Source: Pseudanabaena sp. ABRG5-3
GTDB lineage: Bacteria; Cyanobacteriota; Cyanobacteriia; Pseudanabaenales; Pseudanabaenaceae
Direction: 5' to 3'
Assembly: GCF_003967015.1 (NCBI RefSeq)
Contig: NZ_AP017560.1
Span: forward strand, 3,346,048-3,410,047
Length of the DNA stretch: 64,000 nucleotides
Shown: piece after piece, positions 44,263-52,475 of the stretch
Numbering within the stretch: position 1 is the first letter of the stretch
Layout: each line of letters starts with the position of its first letter
The notes under the pieces: model-generated
Database searches by the model: none
What the model saw: only the letters and a program-made list of their open reading frames with translations
Told to the model about the DNA's origin: nothing
Translations under genes and position numbers: made by a program

Positions 44263-44354
44263 GGACGACATCTTCTACTTCTTTGTATAGATTGTTACGG
44301 GATCTCTATCTTTAGAGGTTATGAAGTGGTCATGACAATATGAGTAGATATTAC

Positions 44355-44492
44355 TAAGAGAAATCAATAAGCCCTCAAACAATAAGTTTCTCAATCATTT
44401 ACTTATTGTTGTGATTTCTCAGAATTAATTACTCTAACCATGCAGTAATTGCAAGTTCTGTAATTTCTGTAACCACTTATATGCAATTACTG
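44355..44492. promoter_or_regulatory. Nested inverted repeats in ocp upstream region
   Basis: The ~345 bases before ocp after the tandem hairpins contain an imperfect nested dyad at about 44355-44422 (arms AGAGAAATCA and TGATTTCTC; inside AACAATAAG and CTTATTGTT) and a perfect 11-bp dyad CAGTAATTGCA (44443-44453) / TGCAATTACTG (44482-44492). Positions ~115-250 bases before the start suggest operators or a long structured leader; no protein is known to bind them. Confidence 0.45.
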
Positions 44493-44608
44493 ATTTGCTT
44501 ATAGGTAGATGGGTCAAGCTTCCATACGCTTAGTCCCAGTTTTGTTATGACGGTTTATGCATTTGTATGGACTTAAATACCCTCAGTTAACCCTCTAAAA
44601 CAACTCAT

Positions 44609-45568
44609 ATGACATATACCGTTGCCACTGCAAGAAATATTTTCCCTAACACCTTGGCTGCTGACGTTGTACCAGCAACCATTGCCAGATTCAATCAACT
44701 TAGTGCCGAAGATCAACTCGCTTGGATTTGGTTTACATACCTTGAGATGGGTAAAACTGTGACGATCGCAGCTCCAGGAGCAGCAAGTATGCAGTTAGCC
44801 GAGTTGACCCTAAATGAAATCAAGAAAATGAGTTTTCAGCAACAAACTCAGGTCATGTGTGACCTCGCCAATCGTGCTGATACTCCCATCTGCCGCACCT
44901 ATGCCATTTGGTCACAAAATATCAAGCTAGGCTTTTGGTATCAACTTGGCAAATGGATGGAAGAAGGAATTGTCGCTCCTATTCCTGAAGGATACAAGCT
45001 TTCTGCGAATGCTTCTGCGGTTCTTGCAACATTAATTAGTCTAGACCCCGGTCAACAAATTACAATTCTTCGCAACGCAGTTGTGGATATGGGCTATGAC
45101 CCTAATAAATTGGATGGAACGACACGCATTATTGAGCCAGTGTCACCTCCCAAAGAAATATCAAAGCGTACTCCAGTCAAGATCGAAGGAATTGACAATC
45201 CCACCGTATTGTCTTACATGGATAACTTGAATGCCAATGATTTCGACGCTTTAATCGCGCTGTTCCTTCCCGATGGTGCTTTGCAACCTCCCTTCCAAAA
45301 ACCAATTGTTGGTAAAGAAGCAATTATGCGCTTCTTTACAGAAGAATGTCAAAATCTCGTGCTTGTTCCAGAAAGAGGTGTTTCTGAACCCGCAGATGGT
45401 GGTTACACCCAAATTAAAATCACTGGAAAAGTGCAAACACCTTGGTTCGGCTCTGGTGTAGGTATGAATATCTCTTGGAGATTTTTACTTGATCCTAGCA
45501 ATAAGATTTTCTTCGTGGCGATCGATTTACTCGCTTCTCCTAAAGAGTTATTGAACTTCATTCGTTAA
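44609..45568 (+). CDS. ocp: Orange carotenoid protein
   Basis: 319 residues. Photoactive soluble carotenoid protein that quenches phycobilisome energy in strong blue light. N-terminal helical domain (~1-165) with carotenoid contacts Trp41, Tyr44, Trp110 and the salt-bridge Arg155; linker ~166-190, two residues longer than in Synechocystis; C-terminal NTF2-like domain with Tyr203 (equivalent to Y201) in LSYMDNLNANDFDAL and a Trp in NISWRF. All key residues present, so it is functional OCP. FRP upstream suggests the FRP-controlled OCP1 type. crtW follows. Confidence 0.97.
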   Translation: MTYTVATARNIFPNTLAADVVPATIARFNQLSAEDQLAWIWFTYLEMGKTVTIAAPGAASMQLAELTLNEIKKMSFQQQTQVMCDLANRADTPICRTYAIWSQNIKLGFWYQLGKWMEEGIVAPIPEGYKLSANASAVLATLISLDPGQQITILRNAVVDMGYDPNKLDGTTRIIEPVSPPKEISKRTPVKIEGIDNPTVLSYMDNLNANDFDALIALFLPDGALQPPFQKPIVGKEAIMRFFTEECQNLVLVPERGVSEPADGGYTQIKITGKVQTPWFGSGVGMNISWRFLLDPSNKIFFVAIDLLASPKELLNFIR

Positions 45569-45599
45569 AAAATTAAAGCGCTTTGCGCTCTAAACCCAA

Positions 45600-45642
45600 A
45601 AATCCTTAAAAAGTGTTGCTTTGCAAGACTTTTTAAGGATTT
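45600..45642. terminator. 20-bp stem after ocp
   Basis: Arms 45600-45619 and 45623-45642 with one G-G mismatch and a TTT loop; 32 bases after the stop of ocp and 30 bases before crtW. May reduce read-through into crtW. Confidence 0.6.
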
Positions 45643-45671
45643 CTTGTAGTTCATTAATTGCCTCTTGAGAA

Positions 45672-46424
45672 ATGCAAATGCTTAGCCTGCAAAAAAAGGC
45701 GCTTAAAACTGATAACTGGACAGGTGCAATCATAACCCTTGCGATCGCTAGTTTATGGATTGCTAGTCTAGTTGGCTCTTTTCAGATTTTCGTACCACAT
45801 AGTTCTTGGATATGTCTAATTTGTTCGATCTTAGTCCGCACATATTTACACACTGGGCTATTTATCCTTGCCCATGAATCCATGCATGGGAATTTAATCC
45901 CGCAGAACCAACGTTTAAATAAAATAGTTGGACGCTTGATGCTTGGTATTTATGGATTTCTGCCCTACGATCGCTGTTTTGTAAATCATATTAATCATCA
46001 TCGCTATCCTTCTCAAAGTGGCGATCCAGATTTTCATGGCGATGGGGCAAATCCAATCCATTGGTATTGTAAATTTATGGGCGAATATTTCCCATTGCGA
46101 TCGCTAATTACTTTCATTACGAGCATGATCGTGATTATTGCAATCTTGATGATCGCTTTCAAGGTTTCCCTCACAAATCTAATCCTCTTTTGGCTTTTAC
46201 CCCTCATCCTCAGCTCACTACAGCTATTTTTCTTTGGCACATATCTTCCCCATCGCCAAGTTGATAACAATTTAAACTTCTCACCCCGTTTGCATAGCGA
46301 TCGCTATTCTATTCTGTGGTCATTTTTGAGTTGTTACAATTTCGGTCATTACCATTGGGAACATCACGCATATCCCCATATTCCTTGGTACAAGTTACCT
46401 ACAGCACTTCATACCCAAACTTAA
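45672..46424 (+). CDS. crtW: Beta-carotene ketolase CrtW
   Basis: 250 residues, a membrane-bound fatty-acid-hydroxylase-type di-iron enzyme. His clusters: HESMHGN, NHINHHRYP (~100-110), and FGTYLPHR with HYHWEHHAYPHIPWYKLP at the C-terminus. These are the CrtW signatures. Inserts a 4-keto group into beta-carotene to make echinenone/canthaxanthin, the chromophore used by OCP. About four hydrophobic segments. Second ATG at 45678 is a possible start. Its position next to ocp makes the cofactor link clear. Confidence 0.92.
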   Translation: MQMLSLQKKALKTDNWTGAIITLAIASLWIASLVGSFQIFVPHSSWICLICSILVRTYLHTGLFILAHESMHGNLIPQNQRLNKIVGRLMLGIYGFLPYDRCFVNHINHHRYPSQSGDPDFHGDGANPIHWYCKFMGEYFPLRSLITFITSMIVIIAILMIAFKVSLTNLILFWLLPLILSSLQLFFFGTYLPHRQVDNNLNFSPRLHSDRYSILWSFLSCYNFGHYHWEHHAYPHIPWYKLPTALHTQT

Positions 46425-46480
46425 AGAGATTTTTTGAAATGATTTCATAAGCTTGTAAAGGTGAATTTCTCGAAGTTAGC

Positions 46481-46486
46481 TATAAT
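46481..46486 (+). promoter_or_regulatory. Putative -10 box of toxin-antitoxin operon
   Basis: A perfect TATAAT, 69 bases before the antitoxin ATG. No convincing -35 at the right spacing, so tentative. Confidence 0.35.
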
Positions 46487-46554
46487 ATCACCATGAATGT
46501 TATCTAAGAGATTAAAAGAAGTTTTTTAAAAGGCTAACTACGAGGGTTGTTAAC

Positions 46555-46842
46555 ATGTCAAAAGTTACACAAATGACGCTGAGCTTACCTACTGATTTAA
46601 TTAATGCTACCGAAAGGTTAATTCAGTCTGGACTCGTCAAAACTATTGATGATTTTGTTACTTTGGCTTTGCATCATGAGCTTTTAAAGATGCAGAGATT
46701 ATCAGAAAGCAGTCAAGATTTACCAGAAAACAGTGATGCTTTTGATGATCCAATTTGGGGATTAGGAGAGAATCCTATTCAATCTGGTTTAAGGGATGCT
46801 TCTGAGAATATTGACAAATATTTATACGGCACTTCAGTCTAG
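46555..46842 (+). CDS. Antitoxin-like ribbon-helix-helix protein
   Basis: 95 residues. N-terminal RHH/CopG-like part: QMTLSLPTDLINATERLIQSGLVKTIDDFVTLALHHEL, for DNA binding and autorepression. The acidic C-terminus (DLPENSDAFDDPIWGLGENPI) is the kind that wraps the toxin. GAGGG lies ~9 bases before the ATG. Directly upstream of a PIN-domain gene, so it is its antitoxin. Confidence 0.85.
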   Translation: MSKVTQMTLSLPTDLINATERLIQSGLVKTIDDFVTLALHHELLKMQRLSESSQDLPENSDAFDDPIWGLGENPIQSGLRDASENIDKYLYGTSV

Positions 46843-46896
46843 AACCTTAGAGGAGTTCAAGTTACATCTTTAGATAGACATACATAGTTACTTTTG

Positions 46897-47304
46897 ATGA
46901 ATTATTTGTTTTTGGATACAAGTTATATCGTGGCTTTGGAATTGTCTGATGATCAAAATCATGTAGTAACTTTAGAGCATTGGCGAAGTTTGGATAAAAG
47001 AAATTTGTGTTTGGTGACAAGTTCCTATGTTTTCGATGAGGTGGTAACTTTTTTAAGTAGTCGTGGGTTTCGGAGCAAGGCTACTGAGGTGGGGAAACGT
47101 TTGCTTACAAGTAAGTCTATAAAATTTATTCAGGTTGATGAGGATCTTTTTTTAGAAGGATGGGAATATTTTCAAAAGTATCAGGATAAGTCGTATTCGT
47201 TAACGGATTGTTTATCTTTCGTTATTATGAACCAATTAAAAATCAATCTGGCTCTCACTTACGATCAACATTCTGTCCAAGCTGGTTTTGGGAGATTGCC
47301 ATAA
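46897..47304 (+). CDS. PIN-domain ribonuclease toxin (VapC-like)
   Basis: 135 residues from ATG 46897. PIN domain: LFLDTSYIVAL (first catalytic Asp), VTSSYVFDEVV (acidic residue), SYSLTDCLSFV (Asp) and LALTYDQHSVQAGF (last Asp). Mg-dependent single-stranded RNase that would stop translation when free. 54 bases after its antitoxin; a type II toxin-antitoxin pair. Sits at the 3' edge of the broken restriction-modification gene. Confidence 0.88.
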   Translation: MNYLFLDTSYIVALELSDDQNHVVTLEHWRSLDKRNLCLVTSSYVFDEVVTFLSSRGFRSKATEVGKRLLTSKSIKFIQVDEDLFLEGWEYFQKYQDKSYSLTDCLSFVIMNQLKINLALTYDQHSVQAGFGRLP

Positions 47305-47340
47305 TTAAGCTGATCGCGCAATTCGTTCATGATTTCATCA

Positions 47341-48126
47341 CTAATCCTTGGGTAGTCCTAAATCTGGTAAACCTTTCACAATTTTAACGGTTTCTAAGCT
47401 GACGGTGATTACTTGCTTAATTAATCTCACGATGTACTCCTCGTCATCAAGGCGATTGGGATCGTTGGTGATGCCGCTTCGTTTGTCGGTGCTGACTTGG
47501 TATTGATCGATGATCCAGTCTAGGGCGGAACGGTTGCCTAGTTTGTATTCAAAGGTTTCTGGGGGAATACCTGTAAGAGTCAAGAAGTCGTTATATTTGA
47601 TTTGGGTTTTGTCTTTGCTGAGGCGCATTTTTTCGACTCGCCAATCGATGGGGAGATCTTTATTTTCGATATGTTTGAGGCTATATTCGGGTTGTTGTTC
47701 GTAGTTGATATGGATTTCGGTGAGGCGTTTTCCAGAGATCGCGAAGGGATGAAACTCTGGTGCGAAGGGGATGCGTGGTAGTTCGCGTTTGAGGTTGGCG
47801 GCGTAGCGTTGGCGATAGTGGGGATGATGGAGTAGGGCGTAGGTGTAATGGAAGATGTCCCATTTGGTAATTTTGGGATCTTGATAATGGGTTTGGAATT
47901 GTTCTAATGCCCAATCAGTAATGTTTTCTTGACGATTATTTCCTTCTTTATCGTAGATGTAAAATGGAAAACATTGAGAGCCACCTTGAGGCAACAAGTC
48001 AGGAATGTGATTTACTGCAAGCGCGAACATTGCAATCTCAGATCCAACTTTAATCCAAATCACCTGATTCTCCGATTCGGTTTCAGATGTTGGGAATATT
48101 AAATGTTGTTGATATCTTCGTTGATT
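47341..48126 (-). pseudogene. Type ISP restriction-modification enzyme, C-terminal fragment
   Basis: The target-recognition/C-terminal part of a type ISP enzyme: QCFPFYIYDKEGNNRQENIT, DWALEQFQTHYQDPKITKWD, IFHYTYALLHHPHYRQRYAA, NLKRELPRIPFAPEFHPFAI are family hallmarks. Separated from the middle part by a complete IS (48136-49277). The frame before GTG 48063 continues without stop back to the IS. Joining 49286 and 48126 across one copy of the 9-bp target gives LYFDHLLNQRRYQQHLIFPT with no stop. So the gene was intact until the IS jumped in. Confidence 0.92.
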
Positions 48127-48135
48127 GAGTAAATG
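48127..48135. repeat. Target-site duplication, left copy
   Basis: GAGTAAATG, repeated exactly at 49278-49286 on the other side of the IS. Nine bases. Confidence 0.95.
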
Positions 48136-49277
48136 CTAGGTACAGGACAAAAAGTTGCCAAAGTATAGAGAAAGGGGTTTTATAAAAGATAACCACATCT
48201 AACCATAAAACCCCTATCAAAGAGATTAACCTATTCCGAGAAATGTTGCAGCAGCATCTGCAATGGAATGCAGCAAGACTCGCATTTGTGTGCACATTTC
48301 TGATCGCGCTAATACGAGTAAAGACAGTAAACCTAGCCGAAATCGCGACGGGATTTAGCGGCAAAGCCAAAGTAGAATCGCACTATAAAAGACTACAAAG
48401 ATTCTTCCGAGACTTTGAATTAGACTATGAAAGCATTGCCCTCACTGTCGTCAAAGTAATGCAAATACCCGAACCATGGGTAATCTCAATCGACCGCACC
48501 GATTGGCAGTTTGGCAAGACCGTTTTCAACGTGCTGACTCTAGGAGTAGTGCATCATGGAATCGCTTTCCCGTTGGTATGGATAATGCTGGATAAAAAAG
48601 GCAACTCTAACACCCGCGAACGATGTGAACTGTGGAATCGATTTCTAGAAATATTTGCAGCCCGTAAAATCGACTTTTTGACCGCAGACCGTGAATTTGT
48701 GGGAGAAGAGTGGTTTGACTATTTGCTGTGTGAACCACGCACCCCGTTTAGAATCCGCATTCGTAAAAATACCGTACTCAAGGATGGACAAAAACAACTA
48801 CGTGCTGACATTTGTTTTCAAGATCTCCAAGTTGGTGAATTTAGGGTGTTGTCTAAACGCAGACATATTTTCGGACATTGGCTGTATGTGGCTGCCATGC
48901 GTTTGGAGGATGGCGATTTGTTGATTGTCGCTACTGACCATGCTCCTTATACTGCTATTACTGACTATGCCAAGCGTTGGGGCATTGAGACTTTATTTGG
49001 TTGTTTTAAATCCCGTGGCTTTTGTTTAGAATCCACACATCTTCAGGACTCGCAACGGCTTTCTAAACTCATTGCTTTACTTACTCTTGCTTTGTGTTGG
49101 TGTTTTTCTTCTGGTTTATGGCAATTCTTACTCAATCCTCTCAAGCCGAAAAAGCATGGTCGCTTGCCTAAGAGTATTTTTCGTCTTGGTTTTGATTTCC
49201 TTCGTCATATCATCTTTGACTTACAACTCAATTCTGTTACCTTTTTTAACTCCATTAAATTTTTGTCCTGTACTTAG
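48136..49277. mobile_element. Complete IS4-family insertion sequence, 1142 bp
   Basis: Bounded by 18-bp inverted repeats CTAGGTACAGGACAAAAA and CTAAGTACAGGACAAAAA (one mismatch) and flanked by a 9-bp direct repeat. Contains one intact transposase gene whose TAG stop is formed by the last three bases of the right end. Identical duplications suggest a recent insertion. It interrupts the type ISP gene. Confidence 0.95.
48243..49277 (+). CDS. IS4-family DDE transposase
   Basis: 344 residues, no frameshift. Catalytic triad Asp84 (ISIDRTDW), Asp149 (TADREF) and Glu249 inside the Y-(2)-R-(3)-E-(6)-K signature of IS4 (YAKRWGIETLFGCFK, Tyr242 to Lys256). N-terminal ~70 residues are the helical DNA-binding part. 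Cuts and pastes the element through its inverted repeats. The gene lies antisense to the interrupted restriction gene. The stop codon is in the right inverted repeat. Confidence 0.95.
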   Translation: MLQQHLQWNAARLAFVCTFLIALIRVKTVNLAEIATGFSGKAKVESHYKRLQRFFRDFELDYESIALTVVKVMQIPEPWVISIDRTDWQFGKTVFNVLTLGVVHHGIAFPLVWIMLDKKGNSNTRERCELWNRFLEIFAARKIDFLTADREFVGEEWFDYLLCEPRTPFRIRIRKNTVLKDGQKQLRADICFQDLQVGEFRVLSKRRHIFGHWLYVAAMRLEDGDLLIVATDHAPYTAITDYAKRWGIETLFGCFKSRGFCLESTHLQDSQRLSKLIALLTLALCWCFSSGLWQFLLNPLKPKKHGRLPKSIFRLGFDFLRHIIFDLQLNSVTFFNSIKFLSCT

Positions 49278-49820
49278 GAGTAAATGATCAAAGTAAAGAG
49301 CTTTTTTAATGAATGGGCGATAAATTGAATTCCGAACCTTAGAAATATCAAAGCTAATTATTTCTCTTTGCTGTAATGCGGTCTTAAGTCTATCTGTCCA
49401 TTTAACAAATGTTGGATCTACATTTATGAAACGATCAATATCAACTTGTGAAGTTTGTTGAGAATATCGGCTAACTTCAATATTGTAATTCTCAATTAAT
49501 CGTTTTACTTTATTTTGTAGATCAAGCTCATCAAAAGAAAATACCCACTCATCTCTATTGGATGCAATACCAAGACTAAATAGCTGAAATATAGCTTTTG
49601 CGTCTTGTCCCTTTTCTTTCTTTTCTTCCTTTGAACCTATTGGGATAAAGGAAGAAAAATCACTCTCCAAATCTTCAGTTAGCCAAGTGTATTTGCTATC
49701 AGGTTCAATTTCTTCCCAATCAACATCCTGAATGCTTTCAAACTTCTCTAAGCTACTTAGCTTTTGTTCCTTACGCCAAAACTCATCCATCCGCGCATAA
49801 TAAATCTTAGCCTTTCTCAT
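49221..49820 (-). pseudogene. Type ISP restriction-modification enzyme, middle fragment
   Basis: 199-codon frame; residues up to FDHLL (49278-49820) are from the restriction-modification gene, the last ~17 residues (STGQKFNGVKK...) are read from the IS end. Family segments: KIYYARMDEFWRKEQKLSS, SLGIASNRDEWVFSFD, KWTDRLKTALQQ, RNSIYRPFIKKALYFDHL. The ATG at 49820 overlaps the hicA stop (ATGA), which fakes a coupled operon. It lies between the two insertions and cannot function alone. Confidence 0.92.
49278..49286. repeat. Target-site duplication, right copy
   Basis: GAGTAAATG, identical to 48127-48135. Confidence 0.95.
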
Positions 49821-50029
49821 AGATTTTCTGGTTTCAATCCTGTTCTCTTGGCTATACGGGCAAGCATTTTTGCCCCTATTTCATCGCTATCTCGAAAAGC
49901 AAAAACATAATCTTCCCAGCCGTCACGTTCCAAAATCTTGTGCGATCCAGTTTGACGCTTTACATTCCATCCAATCTTTTCCAATGCGGCTAATACTTTT
50001 CTGGCTTTTGCAGATGACCATTGACTCAT
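49817..50029 (-). CDS. hicA: HicA-type toxin
   Basis: 70 residues, the dsRNA-binding-like fold of HicA mRNA interferases: KARKVLAALEKIGWNVKRQTGSHKILER with the catalytic His in GSHK. Cleaves mRNA in a translation-independent way when released from HicB. Located 12 bases downstream of hicB. Here the order is antitoxin then toxin. Part of a cassette that interrupts the type ISP gene. Confidence 0.93.
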   Translation of the reverse strand: MSQWSSAKARKVLAALEKIGWNVKRQTGSHKILERDGWEDYVFAFRDSDEIGAKMLARIAKRTGLKPENL

Positions 50030-50041
50030 GATGATAAATTC

Positions 50042-50266
50042 CTACGCAGCCACAAAGTCAAAGCTAGTCAAACCCAAAGCCATTTCTCCATGCTCCAGTT
50101 TATCAGCAATAACCCGCAATGCCAAAGCTTGAACATGAGCGATTGCCTGTTGTTGACTATTTCCATATACTAAAGCGCCCGAAATTTCGAGAATCTCAGC
50201 AATCCATCGCCCATCTTCTTCTTGTTCTGTTTCGATGGTGAAATGATTAGAAATATGTTTTGTCAT
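50042..50266 (-). CDS. hicB: HicB-type antitoxin
   Basis: 74 residues, partially degraded RNase H fold: HFTIETEQEEDGRWIAEILEISGALVYGNSQQQAIAHVQALALRVIAD. It lacks a long C-terminal DNA-binding domain, ending shortly after GLTSFDFVAA, so autoregulation may use other factors. Neutralises the HicA encoded next. Confidence 0.92.
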   Translation of the reverse strand: MTKHISNHFTIETEQEEDGRWIAEILEISGALVYGNSQQQAIAHVQALALRVIADKLEHGEMALGLTSFDFVAA

Positions 50267-50291
50267 ATTGATTTCCTTATAATTTAAGTCT

Positions 50292-50594
50292 TTAGAGGTT
50301 TAGAAAAGTAATTTTCTCTTTCTTCAAAACGTTGTTCATCGTCTCTTTGACGGTTTGCTGAACAACTTCTTTGAGCCCTTGAGCCTCTGAGTTCACTCTT
50401 AATGTCGTAGCTACATACTGTAGAACCTCTTGTATATCTTCCGCTTCTAGATCGGGTAATGCCTGTAAAATCTCTTGATCTCTCATTCCATCAGCAAACA
50501 TACCAAAGACAGTTGTAACGGGTATTCTCAAGGAGCGAATACATGGCACGCCGCCCATTTTTTGAGGATTAGTTGTAATTCTTGCAAATTGCAT
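50292..50594 (-). CDS. DUF433-domain protein
   Basis: 100 residues. DUF433 part: FARITTNPQKMGGVPCIRSLRIPVTTVFGMFADGMRDQEILQALPDLEAEDIQEVLQYVA. This winged/helix-turn-helix domain is usually the antitoxin of a DUF5615 PIN-like toxin, but no such gene is adjacent; the next gene is hicB, 25 bases away. The C-terminal ~35 residues are polar and helical. Either an orphaned antitoxin or a regulator of the hicBA pair. Confidence 0.85.
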   Translation of the reverse strand: MQFARITTNPQKMGGVPCIRSLRIPVTTVFGMFADGMRDQEILQALPDLEAEDIQEVLQYVATTLRVNSEAQGLKEVVQQTVKETMNNVLKKEKITFLNL

Positions 50595-50608
50595 AATTGA
50601 TTAAGCCT

Positions 50609-52369
50609 CTAACGCTTTCTTACAAAAATATTAACACTTACCCCAACTTGAATGCCAAAAACATTATGAGTTGTTCCCGATAATTTAGGATTTTTGCGAA
50701 TATTACCACCTAAATCAAATACATAAATTTGATCAAAGTCTTTTTCTAGATACTGACGCATTCCATCAAATGCGATTTGGTCTAGAAAACTGTTATTTGT
50801 CACAAGAGCAACAATACCCTCTTCTCCGATTCTATCTGATGCCCACCGAATTGCCTTCACATAAGGATCTGACAATTTGTTTTTTAAAGTTGCCTTTGAA
50901 GCTTTGGCATAGGTAGCCGCTACGCGATCATCAATCCCAGTCTTGTTTTTAGTCGTGTACTTGCGATTCTTATTGTTGTCATTCTCATTCAACTGACCCA
51001 CATTATACGGAGGATTCCCAATCACCACAAATAAATCTGACTCCCTCTGTCTCTCCACTCGCTTCATATTTTCAGGCGTAAACAAACCCAACTGCTCAAT
51101 ACGCTGATCCTCAAACGTATCCACCAAACAAATCCCCTCAAATGCCTCATACTTCCCAGTCTGCTCAAAATACTCATGCTCAATATTCATCGAAGCAATG
51201 TAATAGGGCAGCAACATTACCTCATTGCAATGCAACTCATGCTCATACTTGTGAGGCAAAGCCGACTTCTGGATTTCTGCAATCTCACGCATCACCCGCA
51301 TGATGAAATTTCCCGTACCCACAAACGGATCGAGAATATGCACACCCTTATCCACCAAAGACTTGCCAAACTCCCGTTGCAAAATCTCCTCCACACTCTT
51401 CACCATGAAATTCACAATCGGCTGTGGTGTATACACAATCCCATGCGTATCCGCCACCTTCGTCGAAAAGCCCTGAAAGAACTTCTCATAGACCGTATTT
51501 AAGAAATTCTGCTTTTGCGAAAAATCATCAATCGTAGCCGCCGTTTCCTCGATCGCCCCATAAAACCGATCCAAACTACTCAAAAAATGAGCGCGGCTGA
51601 AATGCTTAGAAGTCAAAGCATTGATTACCTTCTCAATCTCAACTGCGATAATATTTCTCTGAGCAAAATCGGGATTATTGAACACACTCCGAAAAATCCG
51701 TTCCGTTAGTAAATGCTGAATCAACATCTCCTCAACCGCCGACTCAGCCAGATTCGGATTAATCGATTGACGGCAAAGCTGCATAAACGCTGCAAACGCA
51801 TCGATAAACTTTTTGTTAGTCTTCTCCTCTTTACGGATTAGCTCCAATAAAGCCGTAGCATGATCCTTCACGCGATCGCCAAATTCCTCAGCAGCTTTTT
51901 CCCATTGCGCGATCGCTGGCGCACGATATTCAAAAAACTGGCGGACAATATCGACTAACTCTTGATCTTTGGTGAGATCCGCATCCATCACCAATTTGCC
52001 ATCTTGATAGAGCATGGCGCGATCGGGACGCTGAAACAACATATTGTCTTTGGGATAACCCACCGCAAACTTTTTCGGGATTTCCTTCTTTAAGTTGTCA
52101 TTAATATCCTTCGCTTCCCAATAGGCTCGCGGCAAATTGTAACTATCCACCAAAGCCCCATCCATACGGATCGGCTGCTTCTTAGAACGTTTAATCGCAT
52201 ATTCCGCAACCAGAGTCCATTGAAACTGCCGCGCACAGGAATCTAACAAACTCTGAAAAGCCGATCGCACCGCCCCCTCATGCACAATTCCCAGCTTGGC
52301 ATACTGCTCCAATGCCTCATAGTAATTTTTGATCGGCTTGTGCGATGGCTTGAGGCTAAGACTTGGCAT
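50609..52369 (-). pseudogene. Type ISP restriction-modification enzyme, N-terminal nuclease and methyltransferase part
   Basis: 586 residues. N-terminal Mrr-like nuclease domain with D and ExK motif (RMDGALVDSYNLPRAYWEAKD), a helical region, then an N6-adenine methyltransferase with motif I DPFVGTGNFIMRV and motif IV NPPY, plus the HNVFGIQVGVSVNIFVRK strand. It stops in VRKR just before the DUF433-hicBA cassette; the gene continues at 49817. No SF2 helicase module is visible between the nuclease and methyltransferase, unlike LlaGI-type ISP enzymes. May still be made, but lacks the target-recognition domain. Confidence 0.9.
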
Positions 52370-52475
52370 ATCGGGCTTACACGAGATTTTTAGGTAATAA
52401 GACTACTATAAACTAAAGATGAAAAAAGCGGCGATCGCTTCATTACCCATTAACTAACCCATACCTTTTGGATAA

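Noticed and set aside
47681-47914. 77-aa ORF inside the type ISP C-terminal fragment
   Set aside because: Alternate frame of a region with strong family similarity in the other frame.
48083-48370. 95-aa antisense ORF over the IS left end and transposase start
   Set aside because: Fully overlaps the transposase and crosses the IS border; no recognisable domain.
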